From Sodiomyces alkalinus F11 (taxonomy: Eukaryota > Ascomycota > Sordariomycetes > Glomerellales > Plectosphaerellaceae): a stretch of 64,000 bases of DNA. The DNA is taken from contig NW_021167089.1 in the NCBI RefSeq assembly GCF_003711515.1, positions 845,799-909,798 of the forward strand. The letters run 5' to 3'. A program made the position numbers and the translations under genes. The notes beneath the pieces are model-generated. The model worked only from the letters and a program-made list of their open reading frames with translations. It searched no databases and was not told the origin of the DNA. This document shows, piece after piece, positions 22,888-34,090 of this stretch. Each line of letters opens with the position of its first letter. The first letter of the stretch is position 1.

Positions 22888-25800
22888 GACGAAGAAGAAG
22901 AAAAGCGATAACGATATTTTCTTTTATTTAGATAATAAGGACGCTACTACTTTAGTAGCCTTCTTACTTACGAAGGAGGTAAAGCCCCTAATAAAGATTT
23001 ATATAGCCTTAAGGGCGATACCACGAAATTAAGGCCAAGGATATAAGAGGTGTATCGCGGAGGCTCCCTATATAATAACTACGATTATATAATAATAACT
23101 AATTCACACTAACCACTTATCTTTTCCGACTTTTCTATACCACTATTAGTCTAATCACCCTAATAGCCTTTTAATCTTGTATTTTCGAAAGAACCGGACG
23201 ATATAGGATAATTCCCAGATAAGAGCGCTCGAGGCTTTAAAAGAATGAGGAGGATAGTATTACTAGTATAGCCGCGGTTATAATAAGGAGGCTATAATAG
23301 CCGAAGAGGAGGAAGTCCTAGGATCTTATTAAAGAAGCATACTATCCCCCTAATCCCGAAGGCGTCTTTACTATATAGAAGCCTAAGGCTCTTAAGGTTT
23401 ACCCTCTTAACGACGTCCTGTCCGATAGAAGTGTCCCTGATAAAGACCCCTATTAGAAGAAGAATATCCTCGCAGAAATTAAAGAGGAAGACTAGGAGCT
23501 AGAAGACGAGCGGTTTATTAGTCTAATCACACTAAAGTTTTCTAAAATTATACCCCGTTCACGCCTTATACCCGAAAGACTTAATGCTATCCTGGAGACC
23601 GTCGACTACTTAACCCTAGAGGAAAAGGAGCTCCTAATAAAAGTCCTCCTAAACCGAGAGGCAGCTATTATATAGAATTAGACTAAGTACGGCCGCCTTA
23701 ATAAACGGGTAGCCCCTTTATAGAAGATTCGAGCGGTTTCTTATAAGGCGTGGTAGGCGAAAGAGATCCCTATCCCTAAGGCTTTAGAGTCTATAGTCGT
23801 GTAGATAATAAAGGACCGCCTTAAGAAAGGCATGATCGAGGAAAGCCACGTAGCCTATCATAACCCTTGGTTCCTAATTAAGAAGAAGGACGGTAATATA
23901 CGGCTTATTAACTCGGCTACTAAGATTAACGTAGTGACCCTTCGAGATACCTTTATACCGCCTAGGGCCGACGAGTTCTCCGAGGATTTCGCTATATATA
24001 AGCTTATATCCCTCTTAGACCTCTTTTCCAGCTATAATCAGGTTACCCTTAACGAGGAGTCTTAAGATCTAACTACCTTTACGACTATCGTTAGACTCTT
24101 TAGGATATATACCCTTCCTTAGGGGGCTATTAATTTAGTAGCCTAGTTTATACGTATTATAACCCGTATCCTTTACGGTCTTATCCCCTAGTACTATAGA
24201 CCCTTTATTAACGATATTATAGTAAAAGGACCGATAATCACCTATAAGGATACCCTAATTAGACTAGGAATTCGCCGTTTTATAGCCGAGTATATCGCTA
24301 ATATCGATAAAGTGCTTCTTAATATGGAGTTAGCTAAAGGCACTATCATAGGTATTAAAAGCTAGTAGTATTAAAAAGCAGCCACTATCGTGGGCTACGT
24401 CTATAGTATTAATAGTTATTCCCCTAAGTAGGCTAAGATCGCGAAGGTCCGAGAGTAGGAAAGGTATAGTACGGTTTCTAACGTTTATTTATTTCTTAGT
24501 CTCGCTACCTTTTACTAAGTCTGGATTTATAAGTTCGCTATTATCGCTAGACCTCTAACCGACCTGCTATAGAAGAACACTACCTTTAGGTAGGAGGAGC
24601 CTTAATAACACGCTATAGACGCCCTTAAGAAAGCACTTACTATAGCCCCTATCCTAATTACTATCTAGTACGGTGAAGGTGTAGGAGTTATCTATATTAT
24701 TATCGACGCTAGCACGGATAGATAGGGTCGAATCCTCGGATAGTACGTTAAGGATAAGAGAGCCGTGGCACGGTACGAAAGCGGACGCTAGTCTCCGATA
24801 AAAAGGGTCTATAATACTAGTAAGCTAAAGCTAAGGGGAGTCCTAAAGACCCTTCAGCGCCTACGTAACTACCTCTATAGGGTTTACTTTATCCTCGAGA
24901 CCGATATCTAAGCCCTCCTATCCTAGTTAAAAGGATCTACTACTAACCTCTCTAATACCCTAATTACCCGATAGCTCGCCTAGATCCGACTCTTTGACTT
25001 TAACGTTAAGTATATTAAAGAATCTAAGAATACTATAGCCGATAGACTCTCCCGGATACCCGGAACACCCTCTAATCAGACTAATAATAATACCGAAGGA
25101 GACCTAAATAACTTCGTGGACGATAGAATCTTCCTTACGGAAGCTAAGAAATAGTTCGACGACCCTACCCTGGCCGACGATATCCTCGATAAAGACCTTA
25201 CTTAGAGTTAGTTTTCCCGATAAGTAGCCACCTTTTTAACGACCTTTCGCGTGCCTAGAGGAATAGATCCTAGGGAAGTCCGCAGAGTTAAAGATAGAGC
25301 TACCCGTGTATTCCTTAAGGATAGACTACTATAGACCCGAGTGACTAAGGCCGATTCGACCCCTAAGCGCTAGATTAACGATAAGGACGCCTAGGTTAAC
25401 CTAATTAGGAGAGCCTATAACGAATCCGGACACCGAGGAAGGCAGGGCACTTACTATCGCCTCGCCGCTAACTACTTCTAGGATAGTATCTATAAGACCG
25501 TTTAGAGGTTTATCGAGTCCTATTCTAAATACTAGGCCCGCCGTAGCTATTCCTAGGAGGACCCCCTAATCGTAATAAGCCTGCCCGAGGCCGCCCTCCC
25601 TTTTACTTAAGTTTACCTAGACGTTTAATATCACTAAGGATAGTATCTCGTGGAGGCCCGCTATATATTCACAGGTTAGGTTTAGGCCCGACTACTAAAG
25701 AAGAACACGTCTAAGGCTATTACCTCGTTCCTATAGAAAGATATAATCTATAGGTATAGGCTTTATATAATCCTCCTTATAGATAGAGGTCTAGAGAATA

Positions 25801-26930
25801 AGGGTTATATAATCAAGCTAAACTATCGCTATAGGACTACTCGAAAGCTCGCCTCGGCTTATTACCCCCGCGCTAATAGCCTTAACGAGGTTAGGTATAA
25901 GGCTATTACCCACGCTCTATCTATTTAGTCGAAGCTTTACCCTAAAGCCCTTTATAAGATCCTCCCGATAGTCCTCTTCGCTAACCGTATAATAGTAAGA
26001 GCTTCCACTAGCCGCACCCCTTTCTTCCTTCTATACGGCCACGAGGCTATTACCCTGATTAAGACGACCTGCTTAACCTAGAGAGTACTAGACTAAGGCC
26101 GCGTTAAAACTCCTAAAGATAAGATAATACTTCGGTTAAGGGCTTTTACCTAGCTTAATACCGACCGATATACTACTATTACTATAATCACTAAATAATA
26201 AGGGCGATAAATAGCCTATATTAACGCTAGCCGTGCCCGGGTACTCTGTAAGTAAAGGCTATAAATTAAGGATCTTATACTAGTTCACGATACTAAGAAA
26301 GCTATTGATATAAGCCGTAAGGCTAAGCTCGACTACCGTTAAAACGGCCTATATCGTATCCGGAAGGCTAATCACGATAATAAGTCCTTTATCCTTAAGA
26401 CTCTTACTAGGGAAAAACTAAAAGGGATTACTTTTACTGCTAACCGCCTAAAGAAGTTTATTAAAAACGACGATAGGCATTAGGAGCCTAAGGACTAGAC
26501 TATACTTAAACAGGACTATAGCGAAAAGCTTAAGATCACGTACCCTGCCCGAGGAGCGCTTATTACCGAAGAAGTCACTAAAGCACCCCTTTTACCTAGC
26601 GAGGACCCTAAGGAAGATACTAGGGCCGAGGATAACGTTAGTTCCCCTAATCACGCTATTAACGATATTTTACGCCGCTCCGAGAGACTAAGAGAGTTAT
26701 TAGGGGAGTATTATAAGAAGCTAGAAGAAGAGTTAAAAAAGGTAAGGGAGTCTAGTACCGTTAAGGTGCAGATTCTATAGCGCCTAGATTTTAACCCGAG
26801 TAAGTACGAGGATTATACTAGTAAGCTATATTTTATTTCTTATTATTATTATCCCTATTTTCCTTTATTTTTAAAGCCTATACTCGCTAGGAGGCTAGTA
26901 TATAGTCTTAGGGCCGAGGGTAAATAAAGC

Positions 26931-29638
26931 TAAGTCTCTTATCTACCCAGAGTCGCGATATACACTAGTATAAAGGGCGTAAACCTATAAATAATCTTCC
27001 TAACCACTACCCTAATCCGTTTCTTTTTGTAAATTTTACCTTTATTACCCTAATTAGAGACACTATAAATCTATCCAGACTTATTTCCCCGATTAGAAGA
27101 CTTTTCCCTATATTTATCATTTATTATATTTATAAGTAAGCCTAACTACGTGGATATCATAGAGATATACCACCACATACTCTCTTTTCTATAATAAGCA
27201 TAGGGTTCTTTTATTATAATCTTGAATTCTTCACTTCTATTCCCCTAATCACCGTATAATTTATCGGACCTAAGCTAAATTACACCTGATTTAATATAAG
27301 CTACCTATTCTGCGGAAGGGAGTTATAGTCGGGAATAACTAGTATAGGAACGGTTACTAAAGGGTATAATATAATCGAGAGAAATACCGTTAAAGGCTAT
27401 AAGCCGTAAACCGTAAATCCCTCCTTTACTAACCCTAGTACTAGTAACTTATTAAGTTATTACGTTAATCTTAAAGGCCGATTTTAGAAGTATAAAAGCC
27501 ACCCCCTTCCTACTGCCTAAAGCCCCTTTTCCTAATCTCTATTACTAATCGCTCCTCCTATAACTAATATTATACCCCTATTCCCCTAACTATACCTATA
27601 TATACTACCCTTAAGCCTACCATACGTAAGTTCCTCGTCCGGAAAGAAAAGACCAACACTATACCTATTACTAGAAGAGTAAGTTTAAGACACTAAGTCA
27701 ACGGCGTTAAGAGCCCCGCTAGGAAAACCCCTAATAAAGAAAAATGTAATATCACGACGACGATGGCGGTAATAACAATAAAAACCGGAAAATCCGGGAA
27801 TTCCCTAGTTTCGTTAGCCTAATTAAGCGATTACTAGCTGCTACCTATAAACCTTATTCTTTTTCTAAGGGCTTTGTTAGTAGTTAGGCCTATAGAGTCT
27901 ACTCGTATAGAGTAGAAAACGGATTATTATAAAGAGAAGAAAAAGAGGAGAAGATAAGCCACGAAGAAGACCTCCTTTTATACCCGTTTTCCCCTAATCT
28001 TACTACCCTACCCTGCTTTCCCACGTAATAGCTCTTTCTTACCCCTAACTACGCTAGAGGCTTAGACTCGGAAGCTTACGTCGTTATAATCTACTACCCA
28101 CTACCCGATCCCTTCCTATTTCTCGGCCTTAGCTACCCTATTAGCTATAACTACACACCTATTCCCCTAATTACCGCGAAAGATACCTATTTCCCCCCCC
28201 TTCTTTACTCCTAAACCGGTCCTTCTTTTTAGTCCTTATACTCGGGGATATACACCTCGATTTCCCTATACTAGATATAAGCCCCTACGGGAAGAGAGAT
28301 TAGATAATATTTAATAGTCTCCCCCTTCTAATACTAAGCACTATCCTTAACCCTTTAGCAGTGGCTATCCAGTTTAGTCTAATACTAATATATTAGAGCT
28401 AGAACTATAGCCGGAATACTATCTCGAGCTAGGAGATCTCGACCTCCCGAAGTATCGCGTTACTAGCGAGCCACCTATTAATAAATATCCTTTATATTAA
28501 TAATATAAACGCCACGCCGAGGGGACTATAAAGGCCGGTAACGGTTATTATAAATCGACTAAGGCAGCACTATACTCTACTTAGGAGACGGGTTAGGGTG
28601 ATTAACGCCCGGATACTTATCGCCTAGCCAGGAGACCTCTTAATTACCCTATTAAAACTATCTTCGAAGGGTATCGTCACGATATATATAAGCGGACTCG
28701 TGAAATTAATAGTTAGTATAGTCCGGGAACTCCTTACTCCCCTAGATCGATACGTACTCGAAAAAGGGGTATAAAATCTTATTATTAACCCGATTAGTTA
28801 TAGCTATCCAATATTCCTCACAGCACTAGTAAGGGACCTTATTAACGGTGCCGTATACCTAGATCAAAAGCGCCCTAGTAGTATAAGGCCTCGAGATAAT
28901 CTTTATAAGATATTCCCTCTAAGGGCTAGCTATATCCTTCGCTATAAAGATTCGATAACGGAAAAGAGGGGAGCCGTTACTAGCCTTTATCTTTATAAAT
29001 AAGCCGACCTCGACGTCTCTAAGGTTAAGAAGAGTATTCTAGACCCGCCTAGTAATAGCCGCCTTACTTTTACCAGGAATTAATGACTATAGGAAGTCTA
29101 ACTTAACGTACGATAAGCCGCCCTTACTAGCCACTTTATACTAGCTAAGATAGGAGTTCACCTATAGGTTTATTAGTCTTTATATAGCCTAATTAGGGTA
29201 ACCTATATATAGAATCGATAAAACCTCACCACTATATCCACGGGGGTTACTCCGAAGGAGTATTCCTTACAGGCCCTAAGGGGTAAATAAGCCGCCGGCC
29301 AGAACCACGGCGTTAGTTTAATAGACTATTAATGAGTAACGGCCTTCTTCCTTTCGTAAGACTTAGTCTTATCGAGTATACTAATTAGCCGTTTAGTCGC
29401 TATTATTACTATTATTAGTTATTATAAGTGTAAATAGCGGTTAGGTTCGTATTTGCCTCGATATTATAGTAGGAAAAAGAAGAAGAAGAGGAGGGATACC
29501 GCTAGGAAGCTTGCCCTTTATACTCGAGGGATCAAGCGATTAAGGGGGGCTATAAGCCTTATTACTGCTATAAATTATAAAGACGGCTATTTAGTTAAAG
29601 CAGTTATAAAGGGGCCTTTACCTGCTACGGCCTAAGGG
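26931..29638 (+). pseudogene. Element C extra region, unassigned coding-like sequence
   Basis: This lies between the end of pol and the Ulp1-like frame. A plus-strand frame can be followed with RIP-type stops from about 28530 (RLRQHYTLLRRRVRVINARI), through LTALVRDLINGAVYL near 28840, to a fully open end at 29453-29635. That end carries a very basic segment (SRKKKKKRRDTARK) and finishes KGPLPATA followed by a stop. Two TGA codons near 29085 and 29333 are not explained by CA/TG RIP, so a frameshift or misjudged frame is possible. I do not recognise a family. Upstream of 28500 the coding signal is unclear on both strands. Confidence 0.4.
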
Positions 29639-30121
29639 AGGGGTAATTCACTATTTCCCCTTTTAGATCCCTTATTTCTAAATCACGGCTATACCTATAA
29701 CTAAACAACATAGGAGCTATTTCGTCTAATCTTTTCGACTAATTAGAGCCCGGATTTTAACGTCTTTTTCCTAATCGGGAACCTTCCCGTCGGGTTAAAG
29801 AAGTCACTATCGCAGTAACTAAGGCACGCCTCCTTTAACTAACCGAAAAGACTCCTTTATAGGTAGTAGCTAAGTAGTAACGCCTACTATAAAGGAACCC
29901 TCGAAAAGAAGGCTATCACGGAAGAAAGCACTTTCGAGCTTATTAAAGGAGGATAAATACCCCTTAACCTTAAGGTCTAAGGATCTCTTTTCCTCTCTTT
30001 TCTACTCTTTAGTTTTCGACTAGCCTTTACCCTCGGATATCACCCGTAACTACTAACCTCTATTTCGTAAGTAACGACTTTTTCTTTTTCTTTTTAACTC
30101 CCTTTAACGCCCCTAGATCTA

Positions 30122-32111
30122 ATCAGGCTAACTAGCCGTAGTTTATACTCACGGTGGCTTTTATTTCCCCTTAGCACCCCTTTTCCCCCTCTCGTTATAT
30201 ACGTTACTACCGCTATAACTAACTATTAGGCTATAGCCCCTATAGGGAACTTACTTAAGCGCTATATTCACCCTAAGGCGCGCGCCGTTATTAATTCTCG
30301 TACTAGAGGTCGTATAGAATACGTCCTTAAGAAGAGTAGATAGGCTTTTCCCTCGATAGGTCTCCCTTACCACCTATTCGACGTATCCGATAACGACCCC
30401 CTCTTCTTTAAATTTACGGCAGGTAGTATAAAGGACTAGTAAGTAATTTAATAGCTCCTAGGATCTATAGAGGGAGAGTATATAGGCGGAGAAGTTATAG
30501 ATAATATAACCCCGTTAACCTCCTTAGTAAAGATTCGTGGAGATAGTATTATAGCCGCCCGTATAGCCTTACTAGCTACGTAAAGAGTGCATATTAACCT
30601 CTCTAAGGGTAAGTAGTTAGAAAAGTCCACTATAAAAGACCTAATCAGGGTAATAATCACTAGATAGATCGGGGATACTAGGCCTAAGGCCTAGATTAAT
30701 AATATTAACTCGTAGGGCTATAACGCTAAGAAGAAGAGGTTTAACTATCTAGACGTGAGCGAGAGAAATCTTTTTAGAATCGTAACGTCCTGGCTAATTC
30801 CCTTTATATACTATATTAGAGGTAACCACTTTATTAGCCTGATCTTAGACTAGAAGACGTGGGTTATATACGTATACGATAGTATATAGCACGACGGAGG
30901 AGCTAAGAAGCGTCTATTAAAGAGATTCCGAGGAGCTATAAGTTAGCTACGGTATATTAAAGCCCCTAAGGAGGCTATAGATAGCCTAGTCAGGAAGTTT
31001 TATATTATTCTAGGCCCTTAATAGAAGGACGAGTATTTATATGGCCTATTCGTTAGTAAATAGATTCGTTACGTTATTTAGGAGGGGTATTTATTCCCTG
31101 CCTTATCCCGGCTATACCGGCTATAAGATAGCCGCTATTACGTTAACGATATAACTAGCTATACTAGGCATATTAGATATAGCTAGTTAAGTTACGCAGG
31201 CGAACTCTTCGGCTTCGGCCACTAACCTAAGCTTAAACTAGCTTCCGAGCAGTCCACCCTATCCCCTAACCCCGCTCCCACTACCGCTCCCGTCGCTACT
31301 CCCTCTTAATCATCCGTCTAAAATAACTAGTTTCACGCCTATTAATAAGAAGTAGAAGTCTATTAACCCGCCTAAGGGTCCGAAGACTCCGAAGGCTCCT
31401 AAGACGCCCCTGCCTACTAAGTCGAAGTCCTCTTCCCCTAATTAAGGGGTAACTAAAGGACTAGCACTTAGCGAGGATAATAGGGATATATTCCCGGAAC
31501 TAGGCAATCTCGAGCTTACCACCCGTAAGGCTAAGGAGGTCGGTAAGGGTACTCCCTCGACTATTAAGCCCACACCTATAGCCTCGCCTAAAGCCCCTAA
31601 GGTTTATATCTTTAAGGGTTCCCCTAATCAGAAGATGACTAAGCCTAAGAAGCAGATATAGCAGCCGCAGCCCGCTCTAGTCAAGATTAGCTTAGCCACT
31701 AATTACTACACGTATAAGAGAGAAGACCTCGTTAAGTTTTCCACGAGGATGGATATATAGAGTAAGTGGGAGAAGGACCGAGTATACTAGGACCGCGGTC
31801 TGGAAATTTCCCGTAGCCTGCTATTCTATAGGCTAATCGAGATAAGGAACGTGCCGTTTAGACCGAGTAACAATAGCCGGGAGGATTAGGTCTAGTCGTT
31901 TAATAACTCCTACAGAGCCGTTTTACAGGATACCGCTACTAATAGTAGTGAGTATCTTCCGCTATCGCGAGTAGTGGAGTAAGGAGGCTAGCATCGTTAT
32001 AATACCGCTATTAAGTAGGAGGCAGATAAAGCTACCGCTAATCAGGAGGCTAAAAAGACTAATAAGCCGGACTACGTGGTCGGGGGAAGGACTTTACGAA
32101 AGCGTAAATAA
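30122..32111 (+). pseudogene. Element C extra ORF: Ulp1/C48-like cysteine protease, RIP-inactivated
   Basis: In one frame from about 30122 to 31300 the sequence reads like the C-terminal catalytic domain of Ulp1/SENP (SUMO) or adenain-type proteases. It shows SWLIPFIYYIRGNHFISLIL with His at 30827-30829, VIYVYDSI with Asp at 30878-30880, and ILGP, stop, stop, KDEYLYGLFVS, where the Gln codon (31022-31024) is now TAG and the Cys codon (31040-31042) is TAT. Spacing is His-17-Asp and Gln-6-Cys, as in Ulp1/SENP enzymes. A Pro/Ser/Lys-rich segment follows. The downstream coding signal is in another frame (about 31350-32111: PKGPKTPKAPKTP, later GGRTLRKRK and a stop), so either one indel or a second ORF is present. 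The start is unknown. Confidence 0.72.
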
Positions 32112-32354
32112 AGGCATATATAGAGGATTAGATAAAGAACGTCTTAAGGATATAGCCGATAAAGATAGTGAGGGAATAGTATATACGGAGGAACTAGAAC
32201 TAAGAGAATCCCTAACTTAGTATACGTGGAGGACGGGGTGATTAGAGGAACGAGGGTATATAATAGCTTTTTACTTGGTTTATTTACTTATATCTGCTTA
32301 TTTTTAGAAGTTATCTACGTTACGAGGGCGCGAACGAGATAACTAGGGCCGTAT

Positions 32355-32711
32355 TATAACCGCGCAGATACGGCTTTAGAGTGGTTTAGCAGGTAGTCAC
32401 GTGACCCCCTTTTCAAGGCTACGGGGTCCACCTCCTATATATATATTAAGAACAGGCGCTGGATATCCCTATCGAGGGACCACTATATAATTATTATCCT
32501 CTTTTATAATTACTTATTCCACGTTTAAGGTATCTTTCTAGCTTAACTTACGTTACCCTAATCAGAATAGTGACTACCGACCTACTTCTTCGCTAAAGGT
32601 TATAGCGGTGTTAGTTATGTTTTGGTTATATATCGTGGTTTCGCTGGACTAACCTCTTTATCTGATCTTTGTCTTGACGATCTGGTGCCACTACGTCTTC
32701 ATCCAGTTACA
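32355..32711 (+). repeat. 3' LTR of element C
   Basis: 357 bp, paired with 18230-18586 and followed by GTGT at 32712-32715. Its last 70 bp (CTGGACTAACC to CCAGTTACA) are distinctly less mutated than the 5' copy. Confidence 0.92.
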
Positions 32712-32715
32712 GTGT

Positions 32716-33660
32716 GTATCCCTTCTTCCTGCGTGCCTTATTAATATTTAGGCACTTCTATAGAGGCTAATAGTTATATTTACTCCTCTTCTTATTACGG
32801 TAGTCGTAAAGCCACTCTTTCTTTTACTATAGAGAGGACTGCTAATTATCTTACTATCCCGATTATACCCGCTAATCCTTACCTTCTTTATCCTTACCTA
32901 GGAAGGTTACCATATAAAAGGATACTACGGTAGGCTTCTTATCGAGTCGGTGCGGGTAGCGGCGACGAAGCTATATCGTATATTCCTCTATAATAGATTG
33001 AATTAAGGGTAAGTCTTCCTCTTCTAACCGGATAAACTATATAAAACGTCCTTCTAACTACTCTAGTACTACGTAGCCGATAGCGTTAAAGAAGCCGTCT
33101 ATCTATTATTCCTTAGTATTATATTCTCGAACTTTATACGTCTTAGCATCGCGGTATAGCTTTATAAAGTCTTTTAGCTAGCGCTTATAGGGTATACGCC
33201 TAACGTTTTAGAGGTATTTATCCTAGCGTCTCTTAATTAGTGACTTCTAGGCGGTATTTATTAGCTTAAGGTGCGTCTTAAGGGTATATAGGATATCCTT
33301 AACTTCTTTTTTACCGGCGTACTAATCCTTTGAGGCAGGGCTATCCGTTTTCGCGATATAGTCGTGGAGTGCTTAAATCCCCCTCTTTTTAGCCTTATAC
33401 CGATCCTTTTCCACCTACTAGATCTTAAATAGTATATCCTAATTAGTGGTGTTACGTTCTTCGGCTATAGTAGGAGGTTATAGTGGATCGGTTCGAATAC
33501 GGCGCTTAGGCTGTTTAGCCTTTTTAAGGTCGGGATTAACGAGGTCGGCGATATCGTGGGAGTGCGCGATAGTTATCACGGCTTTAATCTAAGGCCTCTA
33601 GTCTTTCGGAGAGGTAAGCGTTACGAGGCCTATAATAGGCACTGCTACCGTGGAAGCTAT
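32716..33660 (-). pseudogene. Element A gag relic, N-terminal part
   Basis: The minus-strand frame starts with ATA at 33660-33658, in the place expected for ATG, and continues ASTVAVPIIGLVTLTS. IKAVITIAHSHDIADLVNPDL follows, then a UBN2/Copia-gag-like helical body with RIP stops. At the C-element boundary it ends in a Lys/Arg-rich segment with one remaining Cys, probably a degraded zinc knuckle (KYNY, stop, PL, stop, KCLNINKARRKKG). The remainder of gag and the protease continue at 18229. Confidence 0.72.
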
Positions 33661-33880
33661 CGTTATACTAATAAAAAGCAGTGGAATAGAATAAACGAAA
33701 AGGTTAATTAACTATACTAAATGCTTTAAACGGTGGTGCGATAAAAACGATAAAACGATTAAATAAAACTAAAGTAAGCGGACATTACTAATAATACTAA
33801 ACTACCCGCTATAGACTTAAGGCTAATTTAATAGTCTAGAAGCTATAGGATCGATCGGAATAGCTTTGTTTATTAGAACG

Positions 33881-33893
33881 CCAGGCTTATAAC
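33881..33893 (-). other. Primer-binding site of element A
   Basis: The minus strand after the LTR reads GTTATAAGCCTGG, close to that of element B and partly complementary to the anticodon region of initiator tRNA-Met once RIP-type changes are allowed. Confidence 0.5.
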
Positions 33894-34085
33894 TATCAGA
33901 ATATAAATAAGGTACGCGGAATTATATATTATTTATCTAAGTGAAGTTTGTGATACTTCACGGGAATGTCTAACTATACGGAAAAAGCAGGGGAAATAAG
34001 GGTGGATATATAGGACCGAGGTACTCCACACGTCTGATACTATGTGGTTTGTCACACCCCGATAAGGTGGCTGTGGCATCTGACA
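33894..34085 (-). repeat. LTR of element A (right copy, 5' LTR in element orientation)
   Basis: 192 bp, co-linear with 7171-7363 and followed by the ACAAC duplication. The last 70 bp, next to unique DNA, keep CA/TG (CACACGTCTGATAC, GTGGTTTGTCACACC); the inner part has lost most of them. Confidence 0.9.
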
Positions 34086-34090
34086 ACAAC

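Larger units (their letters stand above)
21960..26930 (+). pseudogene. Element C pol relic (protease, RT, RNase H, integrase)
   Basis: Retropepsin: an open stretch at 21970-22245 includes VVINIGAVFNTIRLDLVEKL; the active-site Asp codon at about 22096 and the following Thr codon are RIP-altered. A charged tandem repeat (22624-22887) follows. RT: an open stretch at 23832-24062 reads NPWFLIKKKDGNIRLI and DLFSSYNQV, then FINDIIVKGP at about 24200-24230 replaces the catalytic Asp-Asp pair by Asn-Asp. RNase H begins near 24680 (YIIIDAST). The integrase zinc region at about 25430-25545 reads HRGRQGTYYRL, and the core from about 25610 shows YLVEARYIFTG and TRKLASAYYPRANSLNE. It ends near 26930 after LVYSLRAEGK. 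TAG/TAA stops are frequent throughout. Confidence 0.8.
18230..32711 (+). mobile_element. Large Gypsy-type LTR retrotransposon C with Ulp1-like protease cargo, inserted in A
   Basis: About 14.48 kb (including 75 N). Identical-length LTRs lie at 18230-18586 and 32355-32711. The best-fitting ends are TATAAC (from TGTAAC) and GTTACA, an inverted pair. They are flanked by GTGT at 18226-18229 and 32712-32715, a probable 4-bp target duplication. The domain order protease, RT, RNase H, integrase on the plus strand makes it Ty3/Gypsy. It interrupts the gag of A: the flanking minus-strand reading runs KARRKKG up to the site and PLKEILERYDRI after it. Unlike ordinary Gypsy elements, about 5.2 kb of further broken coding sequence lies between pol (ending near 26930) and the 3' LTR. 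Confidence 0.88.
7171..34085 (-). mobile_element. Copia-type LTR retrotransposon A, carrying two nested insertions
   Basis: Outer element of the block. Its two LTRs (7171-7363 and 33894-34085) start TGTCAGA or TATCAGA and end TCTAACA or TCTGACA. They are flanked by the same 5 bp, ACAAC, at 7166-7170 and 34086-34090. Orientation is minus: a polypurine tract (CACCCCCCCC on plus) abuts the left LTR at 7364, and a primer-binding site abuts the right LTR. The order on the minus strand is gag (33660 down to 32716, then 18229), protease, integrase, reverse transcriptase, RNase H (ending 7364), the Copia order. Without B (8109-14536) and C (18230-32711) it measures about 6.0 kb, a normal Copia length. 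All frames are riddled with TAG/TAA, as expected from RIP, so it is dead. Confidence 0.9.
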
